DNA from: Daejeonella sp.
GTDB lineage: Bacteria > Bacteroidota > Bacteroidia > Sphingobacteriales > Sphingobacteriaceae
Direction: 5' to 3'
Length of the DNA: 60,953 nt
NCBI RefSeq assembly: GCF_030684675.1
Contig: NZ_JAUXXZ010000046.1
Location: 1-60,953, forward strand
Shown one piece after another: positions 33,612-42,151 of the stretch. Made by a program: the position numbers and the translations under genes. Under the pieces are notes generated by a model. That model had not been told where the DNA came from. It made no database searches and saw nothing but the letters and a program-made list of their open reading frames with translations. Every line of letters starts with the position of its first letter. Positions within the stretch are counted from its first letter, which is position 1.

Positions 33612-34931
33612 ATGGGCATCGCGCTGTTTTTTACATTTTTCCTTGTTTTTCTTAACGGCTTTTTTGTTGCTGCTGAATTTGCATTGGTAAAAGTGCGTGC
33701 TTCACAGATTGAAATTAAAGCCAAAACCGGTAGCCGGGTAGCAAAGATTGCCAAGCACATGACTCAGCATCTGGATGGTTATCTTGCTGCAACCCAGTTA
33801 GGTATTACACTTGCCTCATTGGGATTGGGTTGGGTTGGAGAAGAAGTGATGACTAAAATTGTCAGCAATTTCTTCAATTTGATAAATATAGATATGTCCT
33901 CCTCGATTGCCACAAATATTGGTCATGTTCTCGCATTTGCGATAATTACAGTATTGCACATCGTATTTGGTGAGTTGGCTCCGAAATCTCTTGCTATTCA
34001 GCGTCCTATCGGTACAACCATGGGAATTGCTTTACCACTTCATTTCTTCTATTTGCTGTTCAGACCTTTTATCTGGCTGCTTAACGGCTTTGCAAATTTC
34101 ATTCTTAAGATAATGGGAATCAGTACAATAGGAGGTCAAGAGGCGCACCATAGTTCTGAAGAACTCCAGTATCTGCTTGATAAAGGTAAAGAAAGTGGCG
34201 CACTTGAAACTAATGAACATGAACTAATAAAGAATGTATTCGATTTCAACGATCGTGTCGTTAAGAATATCATGGTACCCAGGACCAAGATATCCGGAAT
34301 CGAACTGAATACTCCTCATAAAGAAGTGTTGGATATAATTATTAGGGAAGGATATTCCAGAATACCTGTTTATGACGAAACGATTGATAAGATTGTAGGA
34401 ATTGTTCATGCTAAAGATATTCTGCCTCTTTTAGCAGAAAATAAGGAGTGTGTATTGAGAGATATCATCCGTAAACCTTATTTCATTCCCGAAACTAAAA
34501 AGATTAATGATCTATTAAGTGAATTGCAATTGAAGCGTATCCAGATCGCTATTGTTCTGGATGAATTTGGTGGTACAGCAGGTATGGTGACCGCCGAAGA
34601 TATTGTTGAGGAACTTGTTGGCGATATTCAGGATGAATACGATGAGGAAAAGCCAATTGTCGAAAAAGTATCGGCGAACGAATTTATCATCGATGCGACA
34701 GCCTCAATTTATGATGTAAATGAATACCTTCCGCACGATCTTCCTGAAGATGGCGATTATGATACCGTGGCTGGTCTTGTGAGTGAGATTTTTGGAAAGA
34801 TCCCGGATGTTGGGGAAGCCAGTGATTTTAATGGATATGTTATTACTATCTTAAAGAAGGCTGATCAGAATGTTGAATCTGTTAAACTTGAATTAGTAAT
34901 TGACAGTGAGGATGCAGTGGATATTCATTAA
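33612..34931 (+). CDS. CorC/HlyC-family membrane protein with CNNM and CBS domains
   Basis: A 439-residue protein often annotated as hemolysin-like but more likely a CNNM-type magnesium/cobalt transporter. A CNNM (DUF21) membrane domain covers about residues 1-190 (FFVAAEFALVKVRAS, TLASLGLGWVGE, FGELAPKSLAIQ). Two CBS domains at about 205-330 contain NIMVPRTKISGI and VLDEFGGTAGMVT, and a CorC/HlyC ion-binding domain completes the C-terminus. It follows ppa by 5 bases. Link to pyrophosphatase, a magnesium enzyme, may not be accidental, but this is inference. Confidence 0.9.
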   Translation: MGIALFFTFFLVFLNGFFVAAEFALVKVRASQIEIKAKTGSRVAKIAKHMTQHLDGYLAATQLGITLASLGLGWVGEEVMTKIVSNFFNLINIDMSSSIATNIGHVLAFAIITVLHIVFGELAPKSLAIQRPIGTTMGIALPLHFFYLLFRPFIWLLNGFANFILKIMGISTIGGQEAHHSSEELQYLLDKGKESGALETNEHELIKNVFDFNDRVVKNIMVPRTKISGIELNTPHKEVLDIIIREGYSRIPVYDETIDKIVGIVHAKDILPLLAENKECVLRDIIRKPYFIPETKKINDLLSELQLKRIQIAIVLDEFGGTAGMVTAEDIVEELVGDIQDEYDEEKPIVEKVSANEFIIDATASIYDVNEYLPHDLPEDGDYDTVAGLVSEIFGKIPDVGEASDFNGYVITILKKADQNVESVKLELVIDSEDAVDIH

Positions 34932-34946
34932 TCCGGAGGGCTGTCC

Positions 34947-35648
34947 ATGCATATTTTCTATACACCTGATATAAATTCTGATACTTATATCCTGAGTGAA
35001 GAGGAGAGCAAACATTGTATTAAAGTTTTAAGATTTCAGAAGGGAAGCCTGCTTAATCTGGTTGATGGCAAAGGTGGCTTATATGATGCAATTGTAGAGG
35101 AAGCACATCCCAAAAGAACAAGGATTAATATTCTTCGTGTCCATGAAAATTATGGCAGGAGGAATCATTACCTGCACATTGCTATTGCCCCAACCAAAAA
35201 CATTGAGCGTCTGGAGTTGTTTCTTGAGAAGGCTACTGAAATCGGCATCGACGAGATTACTCCAATCATTTGTGACCGTTCAGAGCGTAAGGAGGTCAAA
35301 ACAGAGCGCCTGAACAAAGTAATCACCACTGCGGTTAAGCAATCAATTAAAGCATTTTATCCAAAGTTAAATGAAGCCGAACGCTTTTCTGATTTCATTA
35401 TGAAAAGTAAGCAGAGCAATAAATTTATTGCTCACTGCATCGAAAGTAAAAAATCGGCTATCAAGGATCAATTCAAGCTCAATTCTGATTATCTTGTAAT
35501 GATAGGCCCTGAGGGAGATTTTACTTCTGCTGAAATTGATTCAGCTATGAAGCAAAATTTTGTGCCGATAAGTCTGGGTGAATCCAGATTAAGGACTGAA
35601 ACCGCCGCTTTGGAAGCCTGTTTCGAGATAAATTTTTTAAACAGATGA
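34947..35648 (+). CDS. rsmE: 16S rRNA (uracil-1498-N3)-methyltransferase
   Basis: A 233-residue SPOUT-family enzyme that methylates N3 of U1498 in 16S rRNA. The N-terminal PUA-like part includes EESKHCIKVLRFQKG; the central KATEIGIDEITPIICDRSER motif and the C-terminal knot MIGPEGDFTSAEID with LGESRLRTETAAL are diagnostic. An upstream CCGGAGGG gives a fair ribosome-binding site. Its end overlaps the DUF4159 gene by 4 bases, an operon arrangement common in this phylum. Confidence 0.94.
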   Translation: MHIFYTPDINSDTYILSEEESKHCIKVLRFQKGSLLNLVDGKGGLYDAIVEEAHPKRTRINILRVHENYGRRNHYLHIAIAPTKNIERLELFLEKATEIGIDEITPIICDRSERKEVKTERLNKVITTAVKQSIKAFYPKLNEAERFSDFIMKSKQSNKFIAHCIESKKSAIKDQFKLNSDYLVMIGPEGDFTSAEIDSAMKQNFVPISLGESRLRTETAALEACFEINFLNR

Positions 35649-36316
35649 AGTATTTCAAAAGCACATATTTATTGATTGTACTTTTTCTTTTTACAGGAAT
35701 GTTTTTCTCATTTCAGGCTCCGACCTATAAGATTGCGAAAATGAAATACAATGGGGGAGGGGATTGGTATGCGAACCGTACAGCCCTTCCCAACCTGATT
35801 AACTTTTGTAATAAAAACATCGGAACCAATTTTGATACGGAAGAGGCCATTGTTGAGGCTGGAAGCATAGATCTGTTTAATTACCCCTTCGTTTATCTGA
35901 CGGGTCACGGTAATATTGTGTTCTCTGATCTGGAAGCCTTGAATATTCGCAAGTATTTGACTGGTGGTGGATTTTTGCATATTGATGATAATTATGGCTT
36001 AGATCAATTCATCCGTCCACAGATGAAGAAAGTCTTCCCAGAGCTTGATTTTGTAGAATTACCATCTAATCACTTGCTCTATAATCAAAAGTTTAAATTT
36101 CCTGCCGGACTTCCAAAGATTCATGAACATGATGGTAAGCGCCCCCAAGGCCTTGCACTAGTTTATAAAGGAAGGATAGTTTGTTATTATACTTTCGAAT
36201 GCGATCTTGGTAATGGATGGGAGGATGCTGGAACATATGCCGGCGATTCAGAAGATTCCCGCCAAAAAGCACTAAAAATGGGCTCAAATCTGGTTCAGTA
36301 CGCCTTAACTCAATAA
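35645..36316 (+). CDS. DUF4159-domain exported protein
   Basis: A 223-residue protein with an N-terminal signal/anchor helix (YLLIVLFLFTGMFFSFQA) and a DUF4159 domain: MKYNGGGDWYANRTALPNL, FPFVYLTGHGNIVFSD, GGGFLHIDDNYG, FPELDFVELPSNHLLYN. The fold is thought to be glutamine-amidotransferase-like, but the catalytic nucleophile is not evident and the function is unknown. It overlaps rsmE and is followed 3 bases later by a biotin-carrier gene; this rsmE-DUF4159-biotin order suggests one transcript. Confidence 0.87.
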   Translation: MKYFKSTYLLIVLFLFTGMFFSFQAPTYKIAKMKYNGGGDWYANRTALPNLINFCNKNIGTNFDTEEAIVEAGSIDLFNYPFVYLTGHGNIVFSDLEALNIRKYLTGGGFLHIDDNYGLDQFIRPQMKKVFPELDFVELPSNHLLYNQKFKFPAGLPKIHEHDGKRPQGLALVYKGRIVCYYTFECDLGNGWEDAGTYAGDSEDSRQKALKMGSNLVQYALTQ

Positions 36317-36319
36317 TAT

Positions 36320-36820
36320 ATGCTTAAGATAAAGGTAAATGACAAGTTCAGTTTTGAAGTCAGTTCTGAAAAAGATGTTAGGATAATCAATAATCAGGCA
36401 ATCGATGCAGACATAGTCAGAATCAATGATCGGACCTTTCATGTAATTCATAAGGGCAAATCCTATAATGCAGAACTGATTAACTTAAACAAGGATGAAA
36501 AATCCTGTGCGGTTAAGGTTGGCACCAATATTTATTCGATGCAGATGACTGATCAGTTTGATGAACTGCTGCATCAATTGGGAATGGATAATTTAAAAGC
36601 CACCAAGGTTTCAGAAGTCAAAGCTCCTATGCCTGGTTTGGTGATCAGGATTTTGGCTGCCGAAGGGGAAGAAGTAGAAAAGGGAGGTAACTTGTTTGTT
36701 CTTGAAGCAATGAAGATGGAAAATATTATAAAGGCTCCTGCCGATGTAAAAATAAAATCAATCAAAGTTAAGTCTGGCGATAAGGTCGAAAAGAACCAGG
36801 TTGTGATGATCTTTGCGTGA
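36320..36820 (+). CDS. Biotin carboxyl carrier-type protein
   Basis: A 166-residue protein with a C-terminal biotinyl/lipoyl domain (about 95-166): APMPGLVIRILAAEGEEVEKG, then the biotin attachment motif EAMKME with K132. The first 95 residues form a beta-rich N-terminal part as in acyl-CoA carboxylase carrier subunits. No biotin carboxylase or carboxyltransferase gene lies in this window, so its partners are encoded elsewhere. After its stop there are 121 bases of AT-rich DNA with no clear element before the oxidoreductase gene. Confidence 0.88.
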   Translation: MLKIKVNDKFSFEVSSEKDVRIINNQAIDADIVRINDRTFHVIHKGKSYNAELINLNKDEKSCAVKVGTNIYSMQMTDQFDELLHQLGMDNLKATKVSEVKAPMPGLVIRILAAEGEEVEKGGNLFVLEAMKMENIIKAPADVKIKSIKVKSGDKVEKNQVVMIFA

Positions 36821-36941
36821 GACCGAATGGCCAATTAAAATTTCTTGAGGGAAACATAGTATTCCTTGAATATTATTTCTTCCCGCAAATAAATATTGTT
36901 TATTTTCAAGCATATTTAAGCTAAATAATAAGAATTTCCTG

Positions 36942-38681
36942 ATGTCAATAGAAATTAAAACCAAAGGTGAACTTTACGATGTTTGTATCGTGGGTTCCGG
37001 TGCAGGTGGCGGAATGGCTGTAAAAGTATTAACTGAAGCCGGACTGAAGGTGGCATTACTCGAAGCGGGTCCAGATTATGACCCTGCAAATCCTGAACAG
37101 AAAACCCAGCTTAAATGGCCTTATGAATCACCCCGAAGAGGTGCAGGTACAAACCGTGCCTTTGGTGATTTTGATGCTGCTTATGGTGGGTGGGAAATAG
37201 AAGGAGAGCCCTACACAAAAAAGAATGGAACTGAATTCGATTGGTTCAGATCGCGTATGCTTGGTGGAAGAACCAATCACTGGGGAAGGATTTCCCTTCG
37301 TTTTGGCCCCAAAGATTTTAAACGTCGTGATTTTGATGGTTTAGGTGATAACTGGCCTATTGGTTACGATGATGTAAAGCCTTATTACGACCGGGTTGAT
37401 AAAATGATTGGGGTTTTTGGTACTAAAGAAGGAATTTATAATGAGCCGGATGGTTATTTTCTTCCTCCTCCTAAGCCAAGACTTCATGAGCTGATGATTA
37501 AGAAAGCTGCAAATAAGATTGGAATACCGGTCATCCCTTCCAGACTTTCTATTTTAACGAGACCGGTAAATAATGATCGGGGTTCTTGTTTCTTCTGTAA
37601 CCAGTGTAACCGGGGTTGTTCTGTACATGCCGATTTTTCTTCATCAACCTGCCTCGTTAAACCCGCAAGGAAAACAGGGAATGCTGATGTTTATGTTAAT
37701 GCGATGGCAAGGGAAGTTCTTACCGACCGTGAAGGTAAAGCCACAGGGGTATCCTATGTTGATAAAACAGATATGCAGGAATATCAGGTTAATGCAAAAG
37801 TTGTTGTTCTTGCAGCAAGTGCCTGCGAATCTGCCAGATTATTACTAAATTCTAAATCAAGTGCACATCCAAACGGTCTGGCCAATTCCAGTGGAATGGT
37901 AGGTAAGTATCTGCATGATTCTACCGGTGCATCACGTGGGGCATTTATCCCTCAGCTGATGGACAGAAAGCGCTATAATGAGGACGGTGTTGGGGGTCTC
38001 CACCTTTATATTCCATGGTGGCTCGATAATAAAAAACTTGATTTTGCCCGTGGCTATCATATCGAATTCTGGGGTGGCCTGGGTATGCCTTCCTACGGTT
38101 TCGGTTTTGGAATCGAAAGAATGAATGGTGCGCATCCTGGTGCGGATGGCAAAATGAAGGCTGCAGGAGGCTATGGTGCCTCTTTGAAAGATGATTACCG
38201 CAGATACTATGGTTCCACTGTAGGTTTTGCCGGTCGTGGAGAGAGCATTCCCAGAATAGAGAACTACTGTGAAATTGATCCTGATGTAGTTGATAAATAT
38301 GGAATTCCTGTTTTGAAGTTTAATTATAACTGGACTGATCAGGAGATAAAGCAGGCCAGACATATGCAGGATACTTTTGAAGAGATTATTGATTCTATGG
38401 GAGGTATTGCCAGCGGAGTTAAACCCGGAGAGGATAAAAAGTATGGACTGGAAGCTCCCGGAAGGATTATTCACGAAGTTGGAACAACCCGGATGGGTGA
38501 TGACAAGAATAGGTCGGTATTAAATAAATACAATCAGGCACATGATGTCAAAAATCTGTTTGTAGTGGATGGTGGTGCATTTGTTTCTCAGGCGGATAAG
38601 AATCCAACCTGGACTATTCTTGCACTTTCTTTACGCGCATCAGAGTATATCGTTGATCAGTTAAAAAAACAAAATATTTAA
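36942..38681 (+). CDS. GMC-family FAD oxidoreductase (gluconate/sugar dehydrogenase-like)
   Basis: A 579-residue flavoprotein. The N-terminal Rossmann motif is GSGAGGG at residues 18-24; the GMC C-terminal domain has HEVGTTRMGDDK (active-site region) and a final NPTWTILALSLRASEYI. A cysteine cluster (SCFFCNQCNRGC near residues 215-225) is typical of the gluconate/2-keto-sugar dehydrogenase branch. Its partner, the subunit-3-like protein, is encoded 4 bases later. Such enzymes oxidise sugars or polyols in the periplasm and pass electrons to a cytochrome c. I see no signal peptide on this subunit, so export may depend on the Tat signal of the partner. Confidence 0.88.
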   Translation: MSIEIKTKGELYDVCIVGSGAGGGMAVKVLTEAGLKVALLEAGPDYDPANPEQKTQLKWPYESPRRGAGTNRAFGDFDAAYGGWEIEGEPYTKKNGTEFDWFRSRMLGGRTNHWGRISLRFGPKDFKRRDFDGLGDNWPIGYDDVKPYYDRVDKMIGVFGTKEGIYNEPDGYFLPPPKPRLHELMIKKAANKIGIPVIPSRLSILTRPVNNDRGSCFFCNQCNRGCSVHADFSSSTCLVKPARKTGNADVYVNAMAREVLTDREGKATGVSYVDKTDMQEYQVNAKVVVLAASACESARLLLNSKSSAHPNGLANSSGMVGKYLHDSTGASRGAFIPQLMDRKRYNEDGVGGLHLYIPWWLDNKKLDFARGYHIEFWGGLGMPSYGFGFGIERMNGAHPGADGKMKAAGGYGASLKDDYRRYYGSTVGFAGRGESIPRIENYCEIDPDVVDKYGIPVLKFNYNWTDQEIKQARHMQDTFEEIIDSMGGIASGVKPGEDKKYGLEAPGRIIHEVGTTRMGDDKNRSVLNKYNQAHDVKNLFVVDGGAFVSQADKNPTWTILALSLRASEYIVDQLKKQNI

Positions 38682-38685
38682 TCAG

Positions 38686-39369
38686 ATGAACAGAAGAGAT
38701 TCACTCAAAGCACTGGCTGTTGGAACAGTAAGTGTTGGAACCTTGCTAACATCATGCGATAAAAAGGATGGAGCACAATCCGCCGGAGAAGATAAGGCCG
38801 GAGTATATGGCCGGACAACCGAAGAAAAACTGATTGATGAGAAACTGATGGCTGAAAAGTTCTTCAGTGCAGCTGAAATGAGCTCAATTACAGTATTATG
38901 CGATATTATCATCCCCCGTGACGAAAAGTCGGGGAGTGCAAGTGATGCTAAAGTTCCCGAATTCATTGAGTTTATTGTAAAAGACCAGCCCCGGTATAAA
39001 ACCCCGATGAGAGGTGGTTTGAAATGGCTGGATTTGAAATCGCTTAAACTTTTCAAAAAATCATTTACTGAGGCTTCTAAAGCGCAGCAGATTGAACTCG
39101 TCGAACTGATTGCATTTCCTGAGAAAGCAGCACCTGAGAATGCTGCTGGGGTTAGTTTTTTCAGTACAATGCGCAACCTGACAGCTACCGGATTTTTCAC
39201 AAGTAAAGAAGGTATTGAAGATATGCAATACAAAGGAAATCAACCTAATGCATGGGATGGTGTTCCGGATGATGTACTGAAACAGTATGGGCTTGAATAT
39301 GATGAAAAGACTCTTGCAGAATGTCTGAAAGCAGAGGATCGGGGGAAAATTATGACCTGGGATAGTTGA
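38686..39369 (+). CDS. Gluconate 2-dehydrogenase subunit 3-family protein
   Basis: A 227-residue exported protein. MNRRDSLKALAVGTVSVGTLLTSC combines a twin-arginine type motif (RRDSLKA) with a possible lipobox cysteine (seen in parts). The body fits the small subunit of gluconate/GMC dehydrogenases (SITVLCDIIIPRDEKSGSASDAKVPEFIEF and later GFFTSKEGIEDMQYKGN), which guides the flavoprotein subunit through the Tat pathway. It is in an operon with the GMC gene. The third, c-type cytochrome subunit is not encoded next to it. Confidence 0.85.
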   Translation: MNRRDSLKALAVGTVSVGTLLTSCDKKDGAQSAGEDKAGVYGRTTEEKLIDEKLMAEKFFSAAEMSSITVLCDIIIPRDEKSGSASDAKVPEFIEFIVKDQPRYKTPMRGGLKWLDLKSLKLFKKSFTEASKAQQIELVELIAFPEKAAPENAAGVSFFSTMRNLTATGFFTSKEGIEDMQYKGNQPNAWDGVPDDVLKQYGLEYDEKTLAECLKAEDRGKIMTWDS

Positions 39370-39439
39370 GTTGTAAGTTGTAGGTTATAAGTTGTAGGTT
39401 ATAAGTTGTAAGTAATAAGTTATAGGTTATGAGTTGTGG
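39370..39439. repeat. Short direct repeats (AAGTTGTAGGTTAT-like words)
   Basis: Immediately after the stop of the oxidoreductase small subunit are about five degenerate 14-base words (AGTTGTAGGTTATA and close variants) in head-to-tail order. They look like the low-complexity intergenic repeats that also appear at 22437 and 55594. The remaining 39440-39640 stretch is AT-rich with no gene, and no exact TAnnTTTG box was found there. Confidence 0.65.
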
Positions 39440-39640
39440 TAAATTCCTGTAAGAGATAAATAACTTATTGCATTTGGTTCATAATTTACTTCGGCCAATC
39501 AAGGATCGATTCTGCATTACTATGAACATGTTTTAATGGTCATATTCACTTAATGTATTGTTCACATTAACTGAGTTCTTTTATGGAATGAAGTATTAAC
39601 AGTTTCTTGTTTTTACAAAATAGAAAAATACATTTTTGCT

Positions 39641-42106
39641 ATGATTTTTATAAAAAAAAGTCCCCGGGTATTCCTACCTGATCTATTGATTATTTGTTTG
39701 TTGTTTTTATCCCATGTAGCGATAGGCCAGACAGTTCCTAATAGTAAAAATTCTTCAAAAATACTCCTGCCAAATGGCTGGTCATTAAGTCCGGCCGGAC
39801 GTTCACTTCAATTAGGTGATCTGCCACTGAACATTCAGATATCCCCATCTCAAAAACTGATGGCTATAACCAATAATGGACAGAGCAAACACAGTATTCA
39901 GCTGATTGATCCGCAAGGCGAAAAAATACTCCATGAGCAGCCGATCGGAAAGGCCTGGTACGGACTTAAGTTCAGTGCTGATGAAAAAAAGTTATATGCA
40001 TCGGGTGCAAATGATAATATTATACTGATATATCCAATAGTTAATAAAAAATTAGCCGTTGCAGATACAATTGTACTTGGAAAGCCCTGGCCAGCCGAAA
40101 AAATTGGGCCAACAGGTTTGGAGGTTGATGATGCCGGCAAACGATTGTACACAGTAACCAAGGAGAATAATTCGCTTTACGTTTTTGATCTCTCAACAAA
40201 GAAACTTTTACACAGAGTTAATCTTGGCGCAGAGGCTTACGATTGTCTTTTATCACCGGATAAAAGCAAATTATACATCTCGCTTTGGGGATCAGATAAA
40301 CTTGCTGTTTATGATACCAAAACAAATCGTGTAATCACTGAAATATTTACTGAGAATCACCCCAACGAAATTATTCAAAACAGGAGCGGTAAATACCTTT
40401 TCGTAGCTAATGCTAATGATAATTCAGTTTCTGTTATTGATACCCAGGCCGGAAAAGTAATTGAAGTAATTTCTACCGCTCTTTATCCAACCAGACTAAC
40501 AGGCTCAACAACCAATGGTCTTGCACTTTCTGAAGATGAAAAGACACTTTATGTAGCAAATGCCGATAATAACTGTCTTGCTGTATTTAATGTTTCCACA
40601 CCTGGAAAAAGCAGATCAAAAGGGTTTATTCCTACAGGTTGGTATCCAACGAATGTTCGGGTGGCCGGGAAAAAAATATTTGTATCAAATGGAAAGGGGT
40701 TCAGCTCAATGGCAAACCCATACGGTCCGCAACCAGTTAAAAAGACCGATAATAGCGGAGTACATGTCGGTATCACTGAGCAAAGGGAGGTACAATATAT
40801 TGGAGGACTATTTAAAGGAACACTTTCGATTATCGATCAGCCGGATGATTCAAAACTCGAATCATTTTCAAAGCAGGTGTATGCCAATACTCCTTATAGC
40901 AAGCAGACTGAAACTCTTTCTAAGGGCCTTAAAGATAATCCCGTACCCAATATTCAGGGGGGTAAATCACCTATTAAATATGTCTTTTATGTGATTAAGG
41001 AGAATCGTACGTATGATCAGGTTTTTGGAGATATAAAGGAAGGTAACGGTGACCCTACGCTTTGTATTTTCCCCGAGAAAGTAACACCTAATCATCATGC
41101 ATTGGCGAGGGAGTTCGTTCTGCTTGATAATTTTTATGTAGATGCAGAGGTAAGTGCTGATGGACATAACTGGAGCATGGCTGCTTATGCAACCGACTAT
41201 ACCGAGAAAACATGGCCAACCAGCTACGGCAGCAGGGGTGGTACTTATGATTATGAGGGCAGCCGCAAAATTGCTTATCCGCGGGATGGGTACATCTGGG
41301 ATTATTGCAAGCGTGCAGGTGTGAGTTACCGTAGTTATGGGCAATTTGTTACCAAGGATGGTGCAACAACAGAATCGCTTATTGGTAAAATCGCAACAAA
41401 ATTTCCGTCTTATAATCTGGATATTATGGATATTGACAGAATAACTGCATTTAAATCTGATTTCGATTCATTGCTCGCAATTAACGAGGTGGCACAATTC
41501 AATACTATCCGGATAGGGAATGATCATACCAGTGGACAACGAATTGGGAAACTAACTCCTACAGCTCAGGTGGCAGATAATGATCTTGCATTAGGTCAGC
41601 TTGTGGAGCATATTTCAAACAGCAGTATCTGGAAGGAATCAGCAATTTTTGTTTTGGAAGACGATGCTCAAAACGGTCCTGATCACGTGGATGCACACCG
41701 CTCGCCTGCATTTGTAATTAGTCCCTATACCAAACGGAATTCAGTAAATAGCAATATGTATTCTACTTCCGGAATGCTCAGAACCATGGAGCTGATCCTT
41801 GGTTTACCTCCAATGAGTCAGTATGATGCGGCAGCTGTTCCAATGTCTGAGTGTTTTACTTCAACACCTGATTTTAGACCCTATAAGATAAAACCTTCTA
41901 ATGTTGACTTAAAGCAGCGTAATATCGCATGGAATAAGAGTGCGGAGCGCTCGCAGGAGTGGAATTTCGCAAGAGAAGATGCTGCTCCTGATCTGGATCT
42001 GAATGAAGTAGTTTGGAAATCAGTTAAGGGTGAAGATTCTGTAATGCCTGCTCCCCGCAGAAGTGCATTTCTAAGGCTTGAGCAAAAAGACAAAGCCGAT
42101 GACTAA
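39641..42106 (+). CDS. Bifunctional YncE-like beta-propeller / alkaline phosphatase-superfamily protein
   Basis: An 821-residue exported protein. A signal peptide (about 1-29, ending HVAIGQT) precedes a seven-bladed YncE-like propeller at about 50-410 with repeating LYVANADNN-type strands, then a phosphoesterase/alkaline-phosphatase-superfamily domain at about 440-770 (FYVIKENRTYDQVFGDI, DAEVSADGHNWSMAAY, EDDAQNGPDHVDAHRSP). Such domains hydrolyse phosphate monoesters or phospholipids; the substrate is unknown. It is followed by a TonB-dependent receptor 45 bases later, which suggests release of a compound in the periplasm or at the surface and its uptake. Confidence 0.88.
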   Translation: MIFIKKSPRVFLPDLLIICLLFLSHVAIGQTVPNSKNSSKILLPNGWSLSPAGRSLQLGDLPLNIQISPSQKLMAITNNGQSKHSIQLIDPQGEKILHEQPIGKAWYGLKFSADEKKLYASGANDNIILIYPIVNKKLAVADTIVLGKPWPAEKIGPTGLEVDDAGKRLYTVTKENNSLYVFDLSTKKLLHRVNLGAEAYDCLLSPDKSKLYISLWGSDKLAVYDTKTNRVITEIFTENHPNEIIQNRSGKYLFVANANDNSVSVIDTQAGKVIEVISTALYPTRLTGSTTNGLALSEDEKTLYVANADNNCLAVFNVSTPGKSRSKGFIPTGWYPTNVRVAGKKIFVSNGKGFSSMANPYGPQPVKKTDNSGVHVGITEQREVQYIGGLFKGTLSIIDQPDDSKLESFSKQVYANTPYSKQTETLSKGLKDNPVPNIQGGKSPIKYVFYVIKENRTYDQVFGDIKEGNGDPTLCIFPEKVTPNHHALAREFVLLDNFYVDAEVSADGHNWSMAAYATDYTEKTWPTSYGSRGGTYDYEGSRKIAYPRDGYIWDYCKRAGVSYRSYGQFVTKDGATTESLIGKIATKFPSYNLDIMDIDRITAFKSDFDSLLAINEVAQFNTIRIGNDHTSGQRIGKLTPTAQVADNDLALGQLVEHISNSSIWKESAIFVLEDDAQNGPDHVDAHRSPAFVISPYTKRNSVNSNMYSTSGMLRTMELILGLPPMSQYDAAAVPMSECFTSTPDFRPYKIKPSNVDLKQRNIAWNKSAERSQEWNFAREDAAPDLDLNEVVWKSVKGEDSVMPAPRRSAFLRLEQKDKADD

Positions 42107-42151
42107 TTATCGTTAAATCACAAATTATTCTATTTATTTTATTCTATAATA

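Noticed and set aside
37932-39233. Long minus-strand frames (180 and 183 codons) opposite the GMC oxidoreductase and its small subunit
   Set aside because: They are antisense shadows of genes with clear family motifs; their own translations show no recognisable domains, and no promoter or ribosome-binding site supports them.
39370-39439. Possible CRISPR-like array
   Set aside because: The words are only about 14 bases, degenerate and without unique spacers between them; no cas genes are present.
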